A DNA stretch of 64,000 nt from Pyxicephalus adspersus (GCF_032062135.1 NC_092859.1:31449112-31513111), one strand, 5' to 3'. Counted from the first letter of the stretch, positions 1-11,777 are shown. The notes: generated by a model not told the origin, from the sequence alone. A program made the numbers and translations.

Positions 1-3000
1 AGAGGGTCAAGGAGAGAGTTGGTGCTCAGGTAATGGGTGAGTCTTTTGTAGATACTCTTTGCTGTTGGTTTCCCAATCTAATCCCAAACCTTTGGGGAAA
101 GAGAACACTTTATGCCAGCTTCCCATTTACAAATGTAAGAGTCTGGCAGTGTGGAATATGCCGGTTTGTTACTTTTAAGATTGAATTTGTGCCAGTGAGT
201 CTACTGCCGTTGGGCTGGTAGCAGCTTGGCTAAAGCAAAGATTAAGTTTGGGTCTAATCTGGTGAGATGAGGTGTGATTTGTGAGCCATAGGATTGAAAT
301 AGAGAGGAAGTCAGTCTGCTACAGTAATAGAGATGGGAGATCTTGATCAGACCAAGGGACTGCAAGAATAGTGGCAGAATAAATTTAAGGAATGAAGGTA
401 TATTGGATAAAAATGTGCATTGCTATTTTTCAGGAGGATTTTACTACTTTTAAAAAAGAAAAATAAAAAAATTAACATTTATAGATATTGCCTATAGAAA
501 AGTAAATATTTACTTTTTCAAATTGTTTCCATTTTTAAAACTGGTTTCTCTGGATTTTATAAAATTCATAATTGGATGATATTACTTCTTTATTGCGAAA
601 ACTTGGAAGTAAGTTTTCTTTTCAGCTGGCAATGCCAGTTAGGGAAAAGCAAAACAGTTTGAGTTTCAGTCCCTTTATTTCCCAAGTTGTGATGACTGTG
701 CCTTTGACTTGGCTGGATGGCTGTAGAAAGCAACAAACCCCCTTGTTTATAAAATCCACAAAGCTGTGAGCCAGCACCACACGCAACAAAGTCATTTGTA
801 AATCCTCTAGATAACTGGCAAACTGACTTCCATATGGCCTGGAACAGCAGTTCCTAACTACAGGGTGCCTAGCTCCTGCTGTCAGAGTACATGACAATTA
901 TTCCAACCTCGACTTCAGGGTGTGTGACAAATGAAACAAATTAGATCTGAGCTTCCGTGTGTCTCCTGGAAGTTTCTTGCTGTAATTAACATCTAAGACT
1001 TTAATACATGCGCTCACTCTCATCCCAGCAGTGGATAATCATCCCTGTTTCCTGGGGTGCTAAATCTGACCCTGGACTTCTTGTAAAACAAGACTACTGT
1101 GCTTGTAAAGGAAACTGGGACACAAGGACCCATGCAGGGGCCACAAACACAATCTGCCAAAGTATCTAGCATCTAGCTGATCTTTATCAACAATCAGGTT
1201 ACATATACACCAAAGATTCATACAATAAAGATTATTTGCAATATATAGGTTAGCTTTGACTATGTAATTGTGCATGGAAACATGAGGGACTAACTTAAAA
1301 ATTACCAGTTGATTGTGCACATTGTGGTACTACAATGAGAAAAACTAAAGGATTTTTTTATCTGTAGGCTAAAGTTTCAACTGATTTTACCATACCTGGT
1401 TCCTCTCTTCCCCATTATCACGCTAAATATTTTATTCTGTGAAAACACAGTCTGTATGGAGAACATGGAGTTCCTATTTACATTTACATGGTGTGGCAAC
1501 GCTCTTTTCCTTGCCTTCCATTTCTGGGAGTTGCATTCTGACCTTATTAGATGCACCAGTGCCAGTTCACATTGTAAAGATATTGTCTATCGGTTTACAT
1601 CCAGCCCTGATTTGGTCACGCCTGGTATTACAGCACTAAACACTTCTATAGTAATAGAATTCTATGGGGAGCAAGTGGTGGTATTGCACCTTTAACCTTA
1701 GGCAAGTACTCTTTAAATTCTACTTACTCGCATTATGGGCATATATCGTAGAGATATTTCCAGGTGTAACAACGCTTGAAAATTTACATTATAGCTGAAA
1801 AAAAAAAAGAATCCTGTACTGAATTTTAACCAGGAAAAAGATGTTCGGTAACAGCTTGCTGAGCAGATGAGCAGAAAGATTTATCTGTTCCACGTCGATG
1901 AATACTTCACTTCTTCATCATGTTGTTTTATTTCAACCATTACAGTAGGTCTGAACCATACTAAAAAAAAAATCAGGAGGGCAGCAGAGATAAGTGAATG
2001 TTTACAAATCTGCTCTGCAAAACTCCTTACAATTCTGTTCATGTGTTTCTGCTAAATAAATAAACCAATTATTCTATCAATGAATGAGTACAACTGGCAT
2101 AATCCTTTGTAAGAGTTTTATAGTGAAGTGTTAAGATTTAGTTCCATACATGGCTAGCAGCTGTTTGCTACTATCGTTACAGTATTGCAGACTTACCATT
2201 CAAAGTCCCCCTTTCCAGGGCTGTCGCTGCTGCGTTGTCCCTTTTGGTTTAGTCCCTGATGCTGACATCTTTGCTATTCCTCAGGGTTTGGCCATATTCA
2301 CTGGACATTTTGGCATTGTTTTTGACTACTTCATCTTGACATGGAACTTCAACATATCTTATGTTATAAGACCCCTGCCTATCTGCAGGTTTTGTGAAGC
2401 AAAGTTTATTAGCACATTACCTGCCCTGCCTCGCTAGCATTTGTGGTTTTCTGGAAATTTTTGGAATGACAAGCTGCTGGCCATAGATCAATGCAATATG
2501 AAGAACAACATAAAAGGTATATTTTCTTTCAAATAAAATAGCATACTAAGATAATTTGCCAGTCGAAGATCCTACAAAATTGGGACTTTCCAGATGAAAA
2601 TTGAATCGGCTGGCCACTACCTCCCCACTTTTACTGTAAAAAGGTTGTAGTAGAACCCCTGACAAAATTTTTTATACCTTTATTTGTCCTGGTGACTATT
2701 ATTACCTGGACAGAAAATTGATGGGAAATTTAAAACTGTCACCAAAACTTGGAAAGAAGAATTATTTGATGCGGAGATATCAGTCTGTAGAAATTTCCTT
2801 TCATTTCCTGTTGTTGTCCAGGTTTGAAACTGAAGGAAAATCTGCAATATGGAACAAAGAAAAAAACTGACAAGGGGTTTAAAATCTAGTATGCCAGGTT
2901 TTAACTTACTATACCCCAGGAACTTCTTGAACTGCTCTGTCAGTTTTTAGACACTTTTTATTTTAATGTCCATGTGTACAACTTCAACCAAAATTACCTC

Positions 3001-4245
3001 TTCATGTTTTTTTGTACTTCTTTTTCTTATTTTCCTTGCAGCTTTTTAATATTTTTTGGTCTTATTTTGTACATTAAAGAACAGATCATAAATTGTCACC
3101 ATTTTACATTGATTGCCAGCAAAGATTCTCCCTCATCTGTCCTATACCTGTATCCCTGCAGTAAATGATTTCCCCTACTGAGCTGCAGACAACAACACTA
3201 CAATTTTTTCACAGTGGGGTCTAATTGTGCCGTCTCTGTTGTACTATGTAGATCTCAGCATGGGGCTCCAAGAGCAAGGTTTCAGATTGAGCCGGTGAAT
3301 TGTTTAGGGAAGAACTTAGTTCCTGGCGAAGACAAACTGTACCACATAAGTTAAAATACAAGCTTCGTGCAAGATGTTATGGTAGTGTAATGCTGTACAC
3401 ATTAAGGTGAATCCTTTAGGTGACTATAATAACTGCATAGAAAACAAAAAAGCTTTTTCATCAACCTATAGCATGTAAGGCACTTTGAAATGAGCTTTAA
3501 GTATGTGAAACCCAATCGCTAACACCAAATAGCAGCATTAACATGTTTATGCATATCCAAAAATTGTTTTTAATGTTTGTAAAACTGCATCTTCCTTTAA
3601 AATAATACTTGGTGATCTTTTGCTGAAAGATTTAGATTTAGCTGAATTACTCTGTCACATATGGTCCTAATGGCATTTTTTGCACAGCAATGGTACACCT
3701 TGCCTCCATTAGGAAATGGAATACAACTCCAGCACAGGTAGACACAGCGTAGCTGCAGGAGATCAGCAGAACTGAGTTGCAACAAAAATAAAAACATTAA
3801 TTAGATGAAGCAGAACTAAACCTGAAAATAAACAAAAAGTGGGCAGGCAAGTTCTTTATTGCAGAAGGTGCAGACTTTGTCTATGTTAAGTCATTCAAGA
3901 TGGGTAAAAAGCCTGAACCTGTGAAGATGCTGGTGCTGATGAAAGAGCAGAGAGAGTTGAGTTTAGTTAAATAATTGTGAAAAGGCGGGCATTGAGGACG
4001 ATTCATAGCCTGTCCCTTCAGCAATAAAGAACCTGCTTACTTGCAGTTTTTTTCCGATTTAGTTGCACTTTAAAGCAAAGTAAAAATGAAAATAAAGACT
4101 CGCTTACAACTCTTCACCCCTAAAAATATTTGACTTTAAAAGTCATACTTGAAAAAAAACTTACTTCACCTATGGAGACAGCTGAGCACTCATATTTGAA
4201 AGGGGGTTGGCTATGTGCAGCAGACCATCTATGGAAGTTCCGCTT
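1..4245. other. Unassigned non-coding stretch
   Basis: AT-rich sequence with no recognisable gene or repeat family. The longest open frames (for example 2150-2437 on the plus strand, 95 codons) show no domain, no plausible splice-site context and no resemblance to a family I know. A-runs such as 1799-1808 and 1962-1971 are simple low complexity. Confidence 0.6.
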
Positions 4246-4266
4246 AAAAAAAAAAAAAAAAAAAAA
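4246..4266. repeat. Poly(A) tract, 21 nt
   Basis: An uninterrupted run of 21 A. It could be the tail of an old retroposed sequence, but no recognisable element body lies upstream, so only the homopolymer is claimed. Confidence 0.85.
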
Positions 4267-5499
4267 GTTAAGCAAATATTTCTGAATTACAGTACTTTAT
4301 TGAAGTTATCTGGGGTTTTCCTTAAAAACAAAATGATAAGCTTTAGTCCTTCAATATAAACAATAAAACCATTCACCAACTTCTAGGTATGTTTATAAAA
4401 CACTTTATATAGATAGTACGTTACCTACTGAGTTATTCGGCCCAGCCCTTAACATTTTACATTATATGCGATACTTACTTTTTCAAACTATGCTTCTGTC
4501 CTTCACCAACATCATACAGTAATCCCACACTTTAGTCACATAGGTTTGATGAATACTGTACACCTGTGAAAGCTAGAGACTCTGCCAGGGATATATATGT
4601 ACCAGCAAGCCACTTCTCAGATCACAGTGTACAATGGATGCTGTGAATGCACAGTAGGATGTAATGGGCATGTGCAAGTGACAAAAATATCAGTAATACC
4701 TCCAGACTGAGGTGAAAGATTTTTTGAGAATCCATGTGGTTTTCTGCTTTATGCCATGCTAAATTGATCTCACAATTATGAGTATTGTATGTTTTTTGAT
4801 AATGCCTTATGCACCATTTAGTACCTCTCTAAATTGCATCTTGATTAAGTATGGCCAAGGAAAGTTGGATTGGGGGCTCCTACAATTGAGCTAATGATGC
4901 TAGCTGCCTGGCCATTCTGCTGATGCAGACATCGCTTGCTGTGACTACTCTCCCTACTACTGCTCATTTTCAGTTGTAGTGGCTACAGTCCGGTGACATG
5001 ACCCCAAAATAATTCAAGTTCAGGTGCCTCCAATAAAGGGTATTGTTAGTACCATAGCATGTAAAATCATTTTAGACAATTGTGGGGTTTCAAGTTTGAG
5101 GCAAGTCTTGGCCACAATTCAGTTCCAATATCACTGTGTCCAGAATTATGTGGAAATGTGGAGAAACTCCAGTGACCTGCACAGAGCCTTGACATCAACC
5201 TTACTCAACACCTTGGGAATGAATTGGAACTACTGGAAGTCAGGTTCTATCATTCAACACCAGTCCCTGACCTCAACAAATGTGCTTTTGGTTGAATTAA
5301 CACAAATTACCACATGCATACTTATCACATGCATATTGAGGAAATTCTTACCAGAAGCTGGGGAAAATTGATATATCGAGTGCCTATTAGCACAGAAAGC
5401 CTGGTGCTCTAAATGTGACACCCCAATATAGTCCACTGTCCCCCAAGTAATACTCTTTTTTTTACTCTCTAAAACACACAAACAAAATGTTGTGGGCAG
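4267..5499. other. Unassigned non-coding stretch
   Basis: No gene or known repeat recognised. The 115-codon open frame at 5024-5371 has no domain signature and overlaps an antisense frame of similar quality. A short segment near 4676-4705 (ACAAAAATATCAGTAA) recurs at 7842-7860, which suggests a shared old repeat edge. Confidence 0.5.
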
Positions 5500-6135
5500 G
5501 TAAGTGCCAGGTAGATAACTGATGGGCAGATAAATGGTAGGTCAATAGGATGGAGATGGGAATATGCCAAGATGGAGAAGGGGTGAACTAGGATGAAAAG
5601 GAGCTCAACCATGATGTTTAGGGGATAAGCAAAGTGTAGAGGGAGCTGGCCAGGAAAGAAAAGGCAAGGACAGAGCAGATCAGTCAGAGTGGGTGTAAGC
5701 CACAGCTAAGGGGGCTAGTCAGGAAAGATGGGGTCAGTTAGGGCAGGACAGTCAGCCAGGACAGAGGGGGGTCAGTCAGGGTAAAGTAGTTTAACAAGGA
5801 TATAACCAAGACAGAATGGAAAGGGGGTCTTAGGGACAGGGAAGGAAAGCCACGTCAGAGGGAGTTAGCCAGGGTGGAGGGGCCAGTCAGGACAGAAGAG
5901 GTCAGACTGGACAGAGATGGTCAACCAATAAAGAGGAGAAATGTCAAGACAGAGGATGCCAGGATGTTCAGAATACAGGGGGTATACCAGGGTAGAGGGG
6001 GGGCAGTCAAGGCAGAGGAGGCCATCCAGAACAGAGGTGGTCAGCCAGGACAGAGGAAGAAAGACAGGACATATAGAGACATGTAGGAAGAAAATGGGGT
6101 CACCCAGGGTGGAGAAGGGGTTTGTCAGGATGTAC
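5500..6135 (+). repeat. Degenerate purine-rich minisatellite
   Basis: About 600 bp built from imperfect, variably spaced copies of a G/A-rich unit resembling GGTCAGCCAGGACAGAGG, for example around 5700-5780, 5870-5930 and 6020-6065. The strand is strongly purine-biased. Unit length drifts between roughly 18 and 40 bp, so the array is old or shuffled. The plus-strand open frames inside it (near 5874-6138) are by-products of the repeat and not genes. Confidence 0.7.
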
Positions 6136-6370
6136 TAAATTTAAAAGAATGTCAATTATTTATGATTTTTTCTCATATTTTTGTCTTTAGTACCCCCTTC
6201 CATATAAATATCAGCAGCCTGATAAATAGATAGATTAATCTACTTGCCCCTTCTCCCAGTGCACCCCTGTTTTTTGTTGGTCCCTAATGCCCGGAAATAG
6301 CTGTCTCTGCAGTCACTGGCACATACCTGCCATACCTAGCCTTTCCAAGATGATTGCAGGCTATAACAAA

Positions 6371-6484
6371 GATTGTAAGCTCTTCAAGGCAGGGTCATCT
6401 CCTCCACCTGTGTCACTGTCTGTCATTTGCAACCCCTATTTAATTGTACAGCGTAATATGTTGGTGCTATATAAGTCCTGTTTA
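6371..6484 (-). repeat. Family J interspersed repeat (minus copy)
   Basis: The reverse complement reads AGCGCCAACATATTACGC, then a segment containing AATAGGGGTTGCAAATGACA, then a segment ending near GAGCTTACAAT. It matches the copies at 8745-9075, 9991-10110 and 27262-27365. Class not assigned. It abuts the TTAA element at 6485. Confidence 0.75.
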
Positions 6485-6588
6485 TTAACCTCCCGACAGT
6501 TAAGCCGGACCTTGGTACGGACTAAAAAAAACAGTGGAACACTTTTGGTACAGAAATCTAGACCTCAGTGTAACGCTCAGGTGGTTAA
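6485..6588. mobile_element. Short TTAA-flanked non-autonomous element (family D-like)
   Basis: It starts with TTAACCTCCCG and ends with AGGTGGTTAA, so TTAA occurs at both ends with complementary ACC/GGT termini. It shares the internal string GACCTTGGT.CGG with the better preserved copy at 25441-25605. TTAA target duplications are known for piggyBac-like and Kolobok-like transposons; which applies here cannot be decided. No coding capacity. Confidence 0.6.
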
Positions 6589-6633
6589 TATTATTAATAT
6601 ATTATTATTATTATTAATATTAATATTATTATT

Positions 6634-6668
<35 letters not shown>
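6586..6668. repeat. (ATT)n/(AAT)n microsatellite
   Basis: TTATTA repeats switch to AATAAT repeats near 6640, so the tract is a self-complementary ATT/AAT array of about 80 bp. It begins exactly at the right end of the TTAA element. Confidence 0.9.
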
Positions 6669-6956
6669 CAAAGGATGAAGGGGGACAAACCTATAATAAA
6701 GTTTCCACAAATATGGGCCATGAACTATATATCTCAAATGCTCATGAAATTCTTGTAGTGGAGCACACGCAAATCAAATCTTTTTAGATTGCTTTGTATG
6801 CAAGAATGACAGCTTAATAGCAAAAAATGTAAAATGAAATGTTGTCCACACAAAGGATTTCCATATCTAGTGACAAAAAAAATGTAAAGCTGGAAAATGC
6901 TAGGTTTCGAGTATCCAATATAAAAAAAAACAAAAACAAAAAACAAGGCAAAGCAG

Positions 6957-7353
6957 CTTAAGGCATACCTAAACTCAGAATTTTCACTTTACATAAAAGG
7001 TGGAGCACCGCCCCCCAATTCTCGGCTGCCTAGGCGGCCGAGAATGAATGGGAGTGCAAAGCCTCCTGGGATACCTACGTCAGGCAGAAGGAGCCTTTTT
7101 GCTGAAAGAGAAAAATTTGCTAATCTCACGCATGCGCAGTGAGATCGGCAAATTTTTTTTTATCCTATGTCACGTGATAGGATGAAGCACCTGAAAGAGA
7201 AGACAAAGATAGCAGCGCCCGGAGAGCCAGCTCCGGGATGGATGCCGAGACGACGTGGGACCCGATGCAAGACACCCACGATGTTGGACTGCCCTGTGGG
7301 ATTGAAGGTAAGTTTGTTTTTGTTTTTTATTTTTGAGTATAGTTCCTCTTTAA
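6957..7353. mobile_element. Family F non-autonomous element
   Basis: It begins CTTAAGGCATACCTAAACTC and ends with AGTTCCTCTTTAA. The ends are inverted relative to each other and match the copies at 17439-17774 and 31425-31952. The middle is GC-rich, with AGAAGGAGC and CTCCTGGGAT boxes and a CATGCGCAGT core inside a near-perfect palindrome (7111-7157). It has no coding potential and looks like a MITE-type DNA element. Class not assigned. Confidence 0.65.
7111..7157. repeat. Palindrome centred on GCATGCGC
   Basis: AAAAATTTGC.AATCTCAC, then a GCATGCGCA centre, then GTGAGAT.GGCAAATTTTT: two arms of about 19 nt with one or two mismatches. It lies within the family F element and could form a cruciform or hairpin. 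Confidence 0.8.
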
Positions 7354-8744
7354 ATATACCAAAGATTAGCTCTGATAGGGAATAAACTGTAAACCATATC
7401 CATCTACCTGTTAGCTGTACAAAACATAAATGTAACTAAATGCACATTTACTCTTTAAAGGGAAATAAAGTGTTTTGGTCAATATAGTTATATTTGTTTG
7501 AAAATTTATTAGCCAATATTTTATGTCATTTTAACATTTTAAGCAAAAAAAAAGTTTTAGTGAGTTCCATGAATGCAGAGCCGTCTGATAAGAAAACATA
7601 ATAATAACCCTAACCCTTGATTTTTTTTTTTTATAGACTGTAACTTATCATAGGAAAGAGTGAGGAAAGGCGTCTGATCAAGACTGGCGTGCATGCTGGG
7701 CTACCTCATGGGAAACCCCAGCACTTGTCCTGCACTAAATGACTGATACGGACTAAGAGTATAGATGGTTTGGTCTTCACAATAAGAGGGTGACTCCTGT
7801 CTGTGTGTAATCAATTTTTATTTTATACTTCTAATATTGCAAGTAACAAAAATATCAGTAACAACCAATCACTACCTTAAAGAAGTGGCACACTTGGCCC
7901 ACTATTATGGAAATGACTGCTATGCCAAGAGCAGCCACTGGGTGTCAGAGCAGGGGAAGGAATTTGAAGCTTGAGCCTCAATTGCTATGGTGGAACCAGA
8001 ATACTCTACGACACACTTTGACCGATTCTTGTGTATCGCTGGAATATCAAACCTTTTAAAGTAGAAACTGTGGGTTTATTTTACCTCGCGGTGATTAGTT
8101 TGTTTTGATTCGTGTTGAGCTGTTAACTAATTTGTGAAAAGAAATATTTTGCCTAATATCCTCCTCTTTCAACCAGTTCATGCTGGTGTTACTATGGCAA
8201 CCCCTGCCATTTTATTGTTTGCAGACAGGCAGATTTAAAATCCCTCTGAGGTAAATATTGAATTTTTGACAGGCATAGGGTACTTTAAGAAGTAGAAAAT
8301 CATTAACTAGTGGCTATTTTTTCTTCTAAAGCTTTGATATTTGCTCAATAAATAAAAATTATTTATAATTAAAGAAAAGCGAGAGTTGAGGGAATTATTA
8401 AATACAAGCAATGTAACTTGAGATGAGGAAGCTAATATGGATATTAGGCCCAGATATCATTCCAAATTAGGCGTCTTTGTACGCCCGTCTGCTCCATCTT
8501 TATAGGTGGTTTATAAAAATCCAACAAATACTGGGGGCTTCCACTGGATTAGGGCTGCTGGGCAATTTGCTAATTAATTAGCTTTTGTAGGCCAGCAAAT
8601 GGCAGCTCCCATGCCTGTCATATAATGGGTGTACCATTACACCACACATTGGTTAAATGCAATAAAGTAGATAATAAACTAAATCTGATAAACAAAAAAT
8701 AGGAGGAGTTGGCTATTTATTGCAAAAGGGACAGGCTAGGTCCC
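7354..8744. other. Unassigned non-coding stretch
   Basis: Nothing recognised beyond a T-run at 7621-7633 and generic AT-rich sequence. A two-unit CCCTAA string near 7606 is too short to call interstitial telomere. Confidence 0.55.
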
Positions 8745-9075
8745 TTTATTATTATTACACCTTTTTTATAAAGCGCCAACATACTACGCAGCGCTGTACA
8801 AAGTCCATAGTCATGTCACTAGCTGTCCCTCAAAGGGGCTCACAATCAATTGTCCCCATAGCCATATGTCTTTAATACAGTTTAAGGTAAAATTTTAAAG
8901 GGAAGCCAATTAACCTAACTGCATGTTTTTGGACTGTGGGAGGAAACCGGAGTACCGGGAGGAAACCCACGCAAACATAGGGAGAACCTGCAAACTCCAT
9001 GCAGATTTGTCCTGGCCGAGATTCCAACCTGGGACCTAGCACTGCAAAGGCCCTTCTGCAATAATACAAATTTAC
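8745..9075 (+). repeat. Family J repeat, longest copy
   Basis: Contains AAAGCGCCAACATACTACGC, GGGGCTCACAATCAA, then the distinctive GTGGGAGGAAACCGGAGTAC segment, then AAACCCACGCAAACATAGGG and TGCAAACTCCATGCAGA. The GGAAACCGGAGTACC block is a familiar component of interspersed repeats in fish and amphibians. The antisense frame at 8872-9180 is a repeat shadow and is not annotated as a gene. Confidence 0.75.
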
Positions 9076-9087
9076 ATGTCTGCTAAG

Positions 9088-9113
9088 ACAGAGGGGGTCA
9101 GCCAGGATAGCCA
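9088..9113 (+). repeat. Isolated unit resembling the 5.5-6.1 kb minisatellite
   Basis: ACAGAGGGGGTCAGCCAGGA closely matches minisatellite units near 5762-5785, about 3 kb upstream. It directly follows the long family J copy. Confidence 0.5.
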
Positions 9114-9639
9114 GAGACCCTATGATTACAAGAACAGAACAATTTCCATGCCCATAGCTACCTATTAGAAAATTATTCACCTCCCCTGTGCATGCTCAGA
9201 ATTTACATTATTCCAGCTGGTCAGTCAAGATGGCTGATGACCTAAAGAAGACCAGATAAATATGTAGGTGCTAATAATGAACAGAAGAGAAGGAAAGCTT
9301 AGCAAAGCAGAAGAAAGAGATTTAAAGTGTCTATCAGGCCAAGGGATTTTCTTCTTCTTAGTTTTGGATAAAATGGGAAAGAGTTTGATTTCTTTACTAA
9401 TAAATGGGCTTCTTACCCTGATATTGATCTGTTGATAACATTTTACCAGACAGGAAGTCAGAATAAATGTAGCTTGGGTATCACCAGTAGACACCAGTGA
9501 CTATAGGTCATAATAATCACAGGTCAATATAGTTCAGGCCAACAGCAAACTTTTCACCTACAAACACACCTAACTGAAGGTGATTTGTAAGCCTCAGCAC
9601 CACTCCTGCAGTTCACAGTTAGAAAAAGACATGTAAAAG

Positions 9640-9890
9640 AAAATAATTACCTCCCCTGTACGTGCTCAGAAGTTATGCGCATGCATGAGATTGAGCACTT
9701 TTATAATATGGTAAAGCGCCGGGTGACACATGCCCAATCTTAGGCATGCACAGAAGGAGCAGCTTGAAGTCTCCTGGGATTTGTGCTGCAAGTATCGCAG
9801 GGGGCTGTGGATTTCCCTTTTAATTTTTACCGCCAATGTTGGTGCTGCGTAATTTTTGCCAAAGACTTTAATGCAAATCTCCCCCAAAAA
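9640..9890. mobile_element. Family F-related fragment
   Basis: Shares the GCACAGAAGGAGCAGC and CTCCTGGGAT boxes with family F copies at 6957-7353 and 31425-31952. Its left edge, TTACCTCCCCTGTACGTGCT, is a near-copy of TCACCTCCCCTGTGCATGCT at 9178-9197, so two fragments of one repeat lie about 460 bp apart. Boundaries approximate. Confidence 0.45.
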
Positions 9891-9990
9891 CTGACAGCTT
9901 TTCAGAGCTGATACTATATTAGTCTAGAGAAGGGGTTGTACTGTCCGTCCCCAATAGTAATGAGGTAGACATTTTATTTTTATTAATATA

Positions 9991-10110
9991 CAGTATTTAT
10001 ATAGCGCCAACCTATCTGTACATTAAATAGGGGTTGCAAATGACAGACAAATACAAACAGTGACACCGGAGGAGAGGACCTTGCCCCGATGAGTTTACAA
10101 TCTAAGAGGT
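9991..10110 (+). repeat. Family J repeat copy
   Basis: TTATATAGCGCCAACCTAT, then AAATAGGGGTTGCAAATGAC, then CCTTGCCCCGATGAGTTTAC and AATCTAAGAGG. It is collinear with the reverse-oriented copy at 6371-6484 and the copy at 27262. Confidence 0.75.
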
Positions 10111-11168
10111 GGGGAAATCTAGCAGAATAACAGGTATTTTATGAATGAGTTCTGTTTAGTTGTTATCCACCCTGTTTTCCTTTAACACAGATATTCTGTT
10201 CTGTAAAGTATATGTGTTGCATATTTTGGCCTCCTGATATTATGTAGTCTCTAATATATCCTTACATGCTTTGTATGTGGTATATATTTAATTTAATCCT
10301 GTGTGTCACTAAATACCATGTAGACTTTTTTACATCCCTTGAATACCCACAGGGAGGACAGATCGGTATAGCATCTGTGTACAGGATTTCCTTACAGCGT
10401 TACTTAAAGACGATCCTGTTACAGGCAATTGCACACGCTCTGCTCATGTTGCTTCTTTTAAATCTCTGCCCCATTAAGGGCTCTTTACAGCCAGAGGAAA
10501 ACATTTAAAGAGGTTTTATGCTTTGGCAAGGAAAATAGGAATCCTATACACTTGCCTCCCTGCTGCTGATTGGAAGGGGGTTTCCTTCTCAGAGTGCATG
10601 CCCATTGGGTATTAAAGAAGTGCTGCAAAGAAGCTGTGGAAAGACCCATTGCCCAGCACTAATAGGCAGTATTGCTTTTGTTGATGGAGGTAGACTTTTG
10701 CCCACTGTATACAAACTGCATTTTACAGGTCACTAGTGTAGTGTTCACCCCAGCAGGAACGGACATATACCCAGGTTTTTCAAAGGGCTTAAGGGTTTTA
10801 CAAAAGGCTTAAGCATATCTATTTTTACAGGTTTACTGAAACTCAACACATATGAAGCGAGGGTTAGGGTAGCAAAGCGTCAGAATAGCAGCAGTTCACA
10901 TGCAAAAGCATTTCACACAGTCAACACTGACAGCTGACCTTTAGCACCCTTGCTGGCTCCTAAATCCATTGTTAAGTGTGAGAGAAGCGTTCCTCCTCCA
11001 GAGTTGGTTCCCCTGGGGATAACAGACACACATTCACCACCAACAGGATCATATCCAGAGTAGCTCTCTTCAGAGTCCCGTTCTTTACCTTCTACCTGCT
11101 GAAGCCAAGTCCTTGGCCACTAGGAATCTAGATTATCCCCCACAGTAGACCAATCTCCAAGTCCCTCT
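10111..11168. other. Unassigned non-coding stretch
   Basis: No gene, RNA or repeat family recognised. The 80-codon plus-strand frame at 10266-10508 has no domain features. Confidence 0.55.
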
Positions 11169-11557
11169 ATAATATACATAAAGAAAAAAAAAAAAAAAGA
11201 GAAGGGGTTTGTAGGCTAAGCGTGATTAATGTGTATGTAGGTTTTTGATAATAGTAATAATGCCTAAGTAACAATAATAATCATTAGGACCACCCACTTC
11301 TTTCATATACCCCTGAGGAAGCCAAAAGGGGAAACGGGTCGGGTAACAAGACATTATAGCGTTAATGTTGCTTACTGTCTAGATCGGTATACCATATCCC
11401 ATGACATAATTATGGGTTCTGGACACTAATATTCATTTATAGATGTATTTGCGAACTGTGGTAATATATTAATATTTCTAAAACAATACACATTATATTC
11501 ACGTTTAGTCTACAAACCCCTTCTCTTTGCCCTTTTTTTTCTTTTTGTATATTACAT
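11169..11557. mobile_element. Inverted-repeat element carrying a hammerhead-like motif
   Basis: The arms at 11169-11236 and 11488-11557 are inverted repeats of about 65-70 bp. The left arm has TAATATACATAAAG, an A-run, AGAGAAGGGGTTTGTAGGCT and AAGCGTG. The reverse complement of the right arm has TAATATACAAAAAG, an A-run, AGAGAAGGGGTTTGTAGACT and AAACGTG. The roughly 250-bp interior contains the CTGAGGA...GAAAC...GTC motif (11308-11345). There is no coding potential. The arrangement suggests a non-autonomous mobile element, but no target-site duplication was identified. Confidence 0.6.
11308..11345 (+). ncRNA. Candidate hammerhead-ribozyme-like motif, copy 1
   Basis: Order seen: TACCC, CTGAGGA, A-GCC, AAAA loop, GGG, GAAA, CGG, GTC, GGGTA. 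TACCC (11308-11312) and GGGTA (11341-11345) pair perfectly as a 5-bp stem I. CTGAGGA matches the CUGANGA core, GAAA the second core block and GTC the canonical cleavage triplet. Stem III would be only A-U plus C-G with a 2-nt loop, as in minimal type I motifs of some retroelements. Against it: one extra A follows CTGAGGA, and stem II has a G-G mismatch. Activity is not claimed. Confidence 0.35.
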
Positions 11558-11777
11558 GACCATAAGCGGTGGCTATCACGAAACTAATATAGAACTGAGA
11601 AAGGGTATATAGAAAGTACAGAATTATCAGGAAATCCAGAAACAAGCCAAAGTGAAAACACAGGAAATCAGTCCACCAAGCAAGGTACAAAGGGAAGGGC
11701 ACAAGCAAAGTCGGGGTCACAAGCAAGTTCGAACAGAATGTCAGAAACAGGCGCAAGTCAGAAACTCTCAAAACCAC

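Noticed and set aside
5024..5371. 115-codon plus-strand frame
   Set aside because: No domain or homologous feature recognised; length is within chance expectation for a 64-kb window.
6287..6787. 166-codon plus-strand frame
   Set aside because: Crosses family J, a TTAA element and an ATT microsatellite (Leu/Ile runs); a chance frame.
7604..7617. CCCTAACCCT string as interstitial telomere
   Set aside because: Fewer than two full units; expected by chance.
8872..9180. 102-codon minus-strand frame resembling predicted proteins in databases
   Set aside because: It is the antisense of the GGAAACCGGAGTACC interspersed repeat, a common source of spurious predictions.
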